From Draconibacterium sp. (GTDB taxonomy: Bacteria; Bacteroidota; Bacteroidia; Bacteroidales; Prolixibacteraceae): 6,998 nucleotides of DNA. Positions 5,547 to 6,998 of this stretch are shown one piece after another. The stretch spans positions 1 through 6,998 of the forward strand of contig JALUZN010000352.1 in assembly GCA_027011835.1 (NCBI GenBank), read 5' to 3'. The position numbers and the translations under genes were made by a program. How positions within the stretch are numbered: position 1 is the first letter of the stretch; each line of letters begins with the position of its first letter. Below the pieces are notes generated by a model. It was not told the DNA's origin and made no database searches. It saw nothing but the letters and a program-made list of their open reading frames with translations.

Positions 5547-5613
5547 TAGCGAATTTTTGAATTTTCTTTTGTGTTAAATGATTGGTGAAATTTAAAGATT
5601 AGAATCGTTCAAT

Positions 5614-6831
5614 TTAGGTTAAATACAAGTTGCTGTCGCCATAACTTAAAAACCTAAAATTATTGGCAAGTGCATAGTCATAAACCTTTCGCCACTCGTC
5701 TCCTAAAAAAGCGCTAATCAACAAAAGCAAAGTACTTTGTGGTTGGTGAAAGTTGGTAAACATACCGCTAATAATTTTAAACTTGTACCCCGGCAAAATA
5801 ATTATTTGTGTTGAAAACTGAATGGCAGAACGGTTGGTTTTATTCAGGTAATCGACAATATTTTCAAGCGATTTTTTTGTTGATATTTTAACCTCCGTGT
5901 TATACGGCTCCCATTGCAAAACTTCGGGATTATTTTGGTTAAAAGCACCATTTTCGAGCTGCACACCCAGCCAAAACAGACTTTCGAGCGAACGTACCGA
6001 AGTTGTTCCAACGGCAATAATTGCATCGTGATTTTCGATAAAATCCTCAATTATATTTTTCTGAATAATAACCGTTTCGTGGTGCATTTTGTGCCCCGAA
6101 ATTGTTTCCGATTTTACGGGTTGAAAAGTGCCCGCTCCAACGTGCAACGTAATCTCTTTTATTGCAATATTTTTTGCGGCAACTGTTTTTAAAACTGCAT
6201 CGGTAAAGTGCAAGCCTGCTGTTGGCGCCGCCACCGAACCGTCTATTTTTGCATAAACGGTTTGATAGGTATCTTCGTCGGATTCTTCGGTTTCGCGGTT
6301 CAAATACGGTGGAATGGGCAACGTACCTGTGTGCTCTATTATTTCGGCAAAAGAGATGGGTTTATTCCAGTTGAATTCAATTAGAAACGAGTTTCCTTCC
6401 TGCTCGATTTTCGTTGCCGAAAGTTCAATCGTATCTCCATCAATTTCAACCTCACGATTAAGAACTCCAGTTTTCCATTTCTTCGAATTTCCCACCATAC
6501 ATTTCCATACTACCCGCTCTTTTTGCTGAAAAGAGATTTCGTAATCGGCAGGAGTAACCGGCTCTAAACAAAATATTTCGATTTTTGCTCCCGTAGTTTT
6601 CCGAAAAAACAAACGGGCGTGAATAACGCGTGTATTGTTAAAAACAAGCTGTGCATTTTCAGGAATATAATTCGGACTGTTCCGAAAAACATCTTCTTTA
6701 ATTAAGCCGTTTTTATGAATTAGGATTTTCGAATTATCGCGCTCGGAAATCGGGTACTTTGCAATTTGCTCTTCGGGCAGATTGTAAGTAAAGTCGTTAA
6801 TTTTTATGTTTTTATAATTCTCCAAATCCAT
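5614..6831 (-). CDS. queA: QueA, SAM:tRNA ribosyltransferase-isomerase
   Basis: This cytoplasmic enzyme transfers and isomerises the ribosyl group of S-adenosylmethionine onto preQ1 at position 34 of tRNAs with GUN anticodons, giving epoxyqueuosine, the penultimate queuosine intermediate. Family blocks run in order: YNLPEEQIAKYPISERDNSK (16-35), VFNNTRVIHARL (63-74), HTGTLPIPPYLNR (167-179), GSVAAPTAGLHFT (198-210), LHVGAGTFQPVK (229-240), VGTTSVRSLES (274-284), TNFHQPQSTLLLL (359-371) and FLSYGDSNLYL (394-404). At 405 residues it is longer than the roughly 340-356 of typical QueA. The extra length lies mainly at about 285-335, between the VGTTSVR and NFHxPxSTL blocks; I recall this long form from other Bacteroidota. 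The ATG at 6831 precedes the first conserved block by 15 codons. No Shine-Dalgarno site is seen. No other queuosine gene lies in the window. Confidence 0.97.
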   Translation of the reverse strand: MDLENYKNIKINDFTYNLPEEQIAKYPISERDNSKILIHKNGLIKEDVFRNSPNYIPENAQLVFNNTRVIHARLFFRKTTGAKIEIFCLEPVTPADYEISFQQKERVVWKCMVGNSKKWKTGVLNREVEIDGDTIELSATKIEQEGNSFLIEFNWNKPISFAEIIEHTGTLPIPPYLNRETEESDEDTYQTVYAKIDGSVAAPTAGLHFTDAVLKTVAAKNIAIKEITLHVGAGTFQPVKSETISGHKMHHETVIIQKNIIEDFIENHDAIIAVGTTSVRSLESLFWLGVQLENGAFNQNNPEVLQWEPYNTEVKISTKKSLENIVDYLNKTNRSAIQFSTQIIILPGYKFKIISGMFTNFHQPQSTLLLLISAFLGDEWRKVYDYALANNFRFLSYGDSNLYLT

Positions 6832-6845
6832 TCGTTTTTGCAGCG

Positions 6846-6853
6846 CAAAAATA
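6846..6853 (-). promoter_or_regulatory. Candidate -7 box for queA
   Basis: TATTTTTG on the minus strand matches TAnnTTTG 14 bases before the queA ATG. With 19-base spacing the -33 position reads TTCA, a poor match. The implied leader is only about 10 bases, short but plausible for Bacteroidota, which rely little on Shine-Dalgarno sites. Confidence 0.35.
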
Positions 6854-6973
6854 GTTTATTTTTTAATACTACTGAACGAGAAAACGGCCGAGTTTACGAA
6901 AGATTCTTTTACGCTGTAAAAATGTTTTAGGTTGAATGTAACGGTTGATGGAATAACGTCAACGAAATAATTA

Positions 6974-6981
6974 TACTTTTG
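6974..6981 (+). promoter_or_regulatory. -7 box of a plus-strand gene beyond the right edge
   Basis: TACTTTTG followed by C matches TAnnTTTG on the plus strand and is followed by A-rich DNA running to the window end, as in a Bacteroidota leader. The nearest upstream TTG (6945-6947) is 26 bases away, longer than the usual 17-23. It suggests a gene divergent from queA, starting after 6998. Confidence 0.45.
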
Positions 6982-6998
6982 CAAAAAATATTTAGCAA

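Larger units (their letters stand above)
5272..5613. other. Non-coding region between queA and GH92
   Basis: These 342 AT-rich bases show no convincing gene or tRNA. They hold a -7-like box for GH92 (5361-5368), a small dyad beside it (CTCAA/TTGAG at 5369-5386), two direct GAATTCAC copies 16 bp apart (5513-5520, 5529-5536), two ATTGGTGA copies 42 bp apart (5539-5546, 5581-5588) and a weak hairpin downstream of queA (5532-5546). The GH92 start is preceded by an A-rich sequence (AAAATAAG before ATG) rather than a Shine-Dalgarno site. Confidence 0.6.

Noticed and set aside
5272..5613. Small gene, tRNA or riboswitch in the queA-GH92 gap
   Set aside because: All frames are short, no cloverleaf or conserved aptamer pattern was recognised, and the sequence is AT-rich with only short repeats.

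Overview
The window looks like a chromosomal segment of a Bacteroidota member, plausibly an environmental Bacteroidia such as the Marinilabiliales/Prolixibacteraceae; that family-level guess is low confidence. The evidence is low-GC DNA, A-rich start regions without clear Shine-Dalgarno sequences, several matches to the Bacteroidota promoter (TTTG near -33, TAnnTTTG near -7), a GH92 lipoprotein and a long-form QueA. All four complete genes lie on the minus strand, so transcription runs from the right end towards the left.

Layout from left to right. Positions 1-65 hold the first 21 codons of a minus-strand gene that runs off the left edge and may be an IS transposase. Positions 66-696 contain no gene but are packed with palindromic repeats: several 20-bp hairpins built as 8-bp stem, TTTA or TAAA centre, 8-bp stem; two longer inverted repeats that share an internal 12-mer; two copies of a 72-bp unit; and a 14-bp inverted repeat bracketing most of the cluster. 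Positions 697-2340 encode an ArnT/PMT-like membrane glycosyltransferase. It overlaps by 4 bp (ATGA) the gene before it, a PAP2-type membrane phosphatase (2337-2984) with a GTG start. A near-consensus promoter sits in the 58-bp gap upstream of the phosphatase. Positions 3043-5271 encode a GH92 alpha-mannosidase lipoprotein. Positions 5272-5613 are non-coding, with a candidate promoter for GH92 and a weak hairpin after queA. Positions 5614-6831 encode QueA of queuosine biosynthesis. The last 167 bp hold a weak queA promoter and a plus-strand -7 box that points to a gene beyond the right edge.

How the genes may work together. The phosphatase and glycosyltransferase form a tightly coupled pair. 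Both families act on lipid-linked substrates at the outer face of the inner membrane, so an envelope or glycan modification role that uses a polyprenyl-phosphate sugar donor is a reasonable inference; the substrates cannot be read from the sequence. The GH92 enzyme is co-directional and could be co-transcribed, but the pair has its own promoter and no SusC/SusD genes are present. QueA is an unrelated housekeeping tRNA-modification gene. The coding content is ordinary; the least explained part of the window is the palindrome cluster at 113-645.
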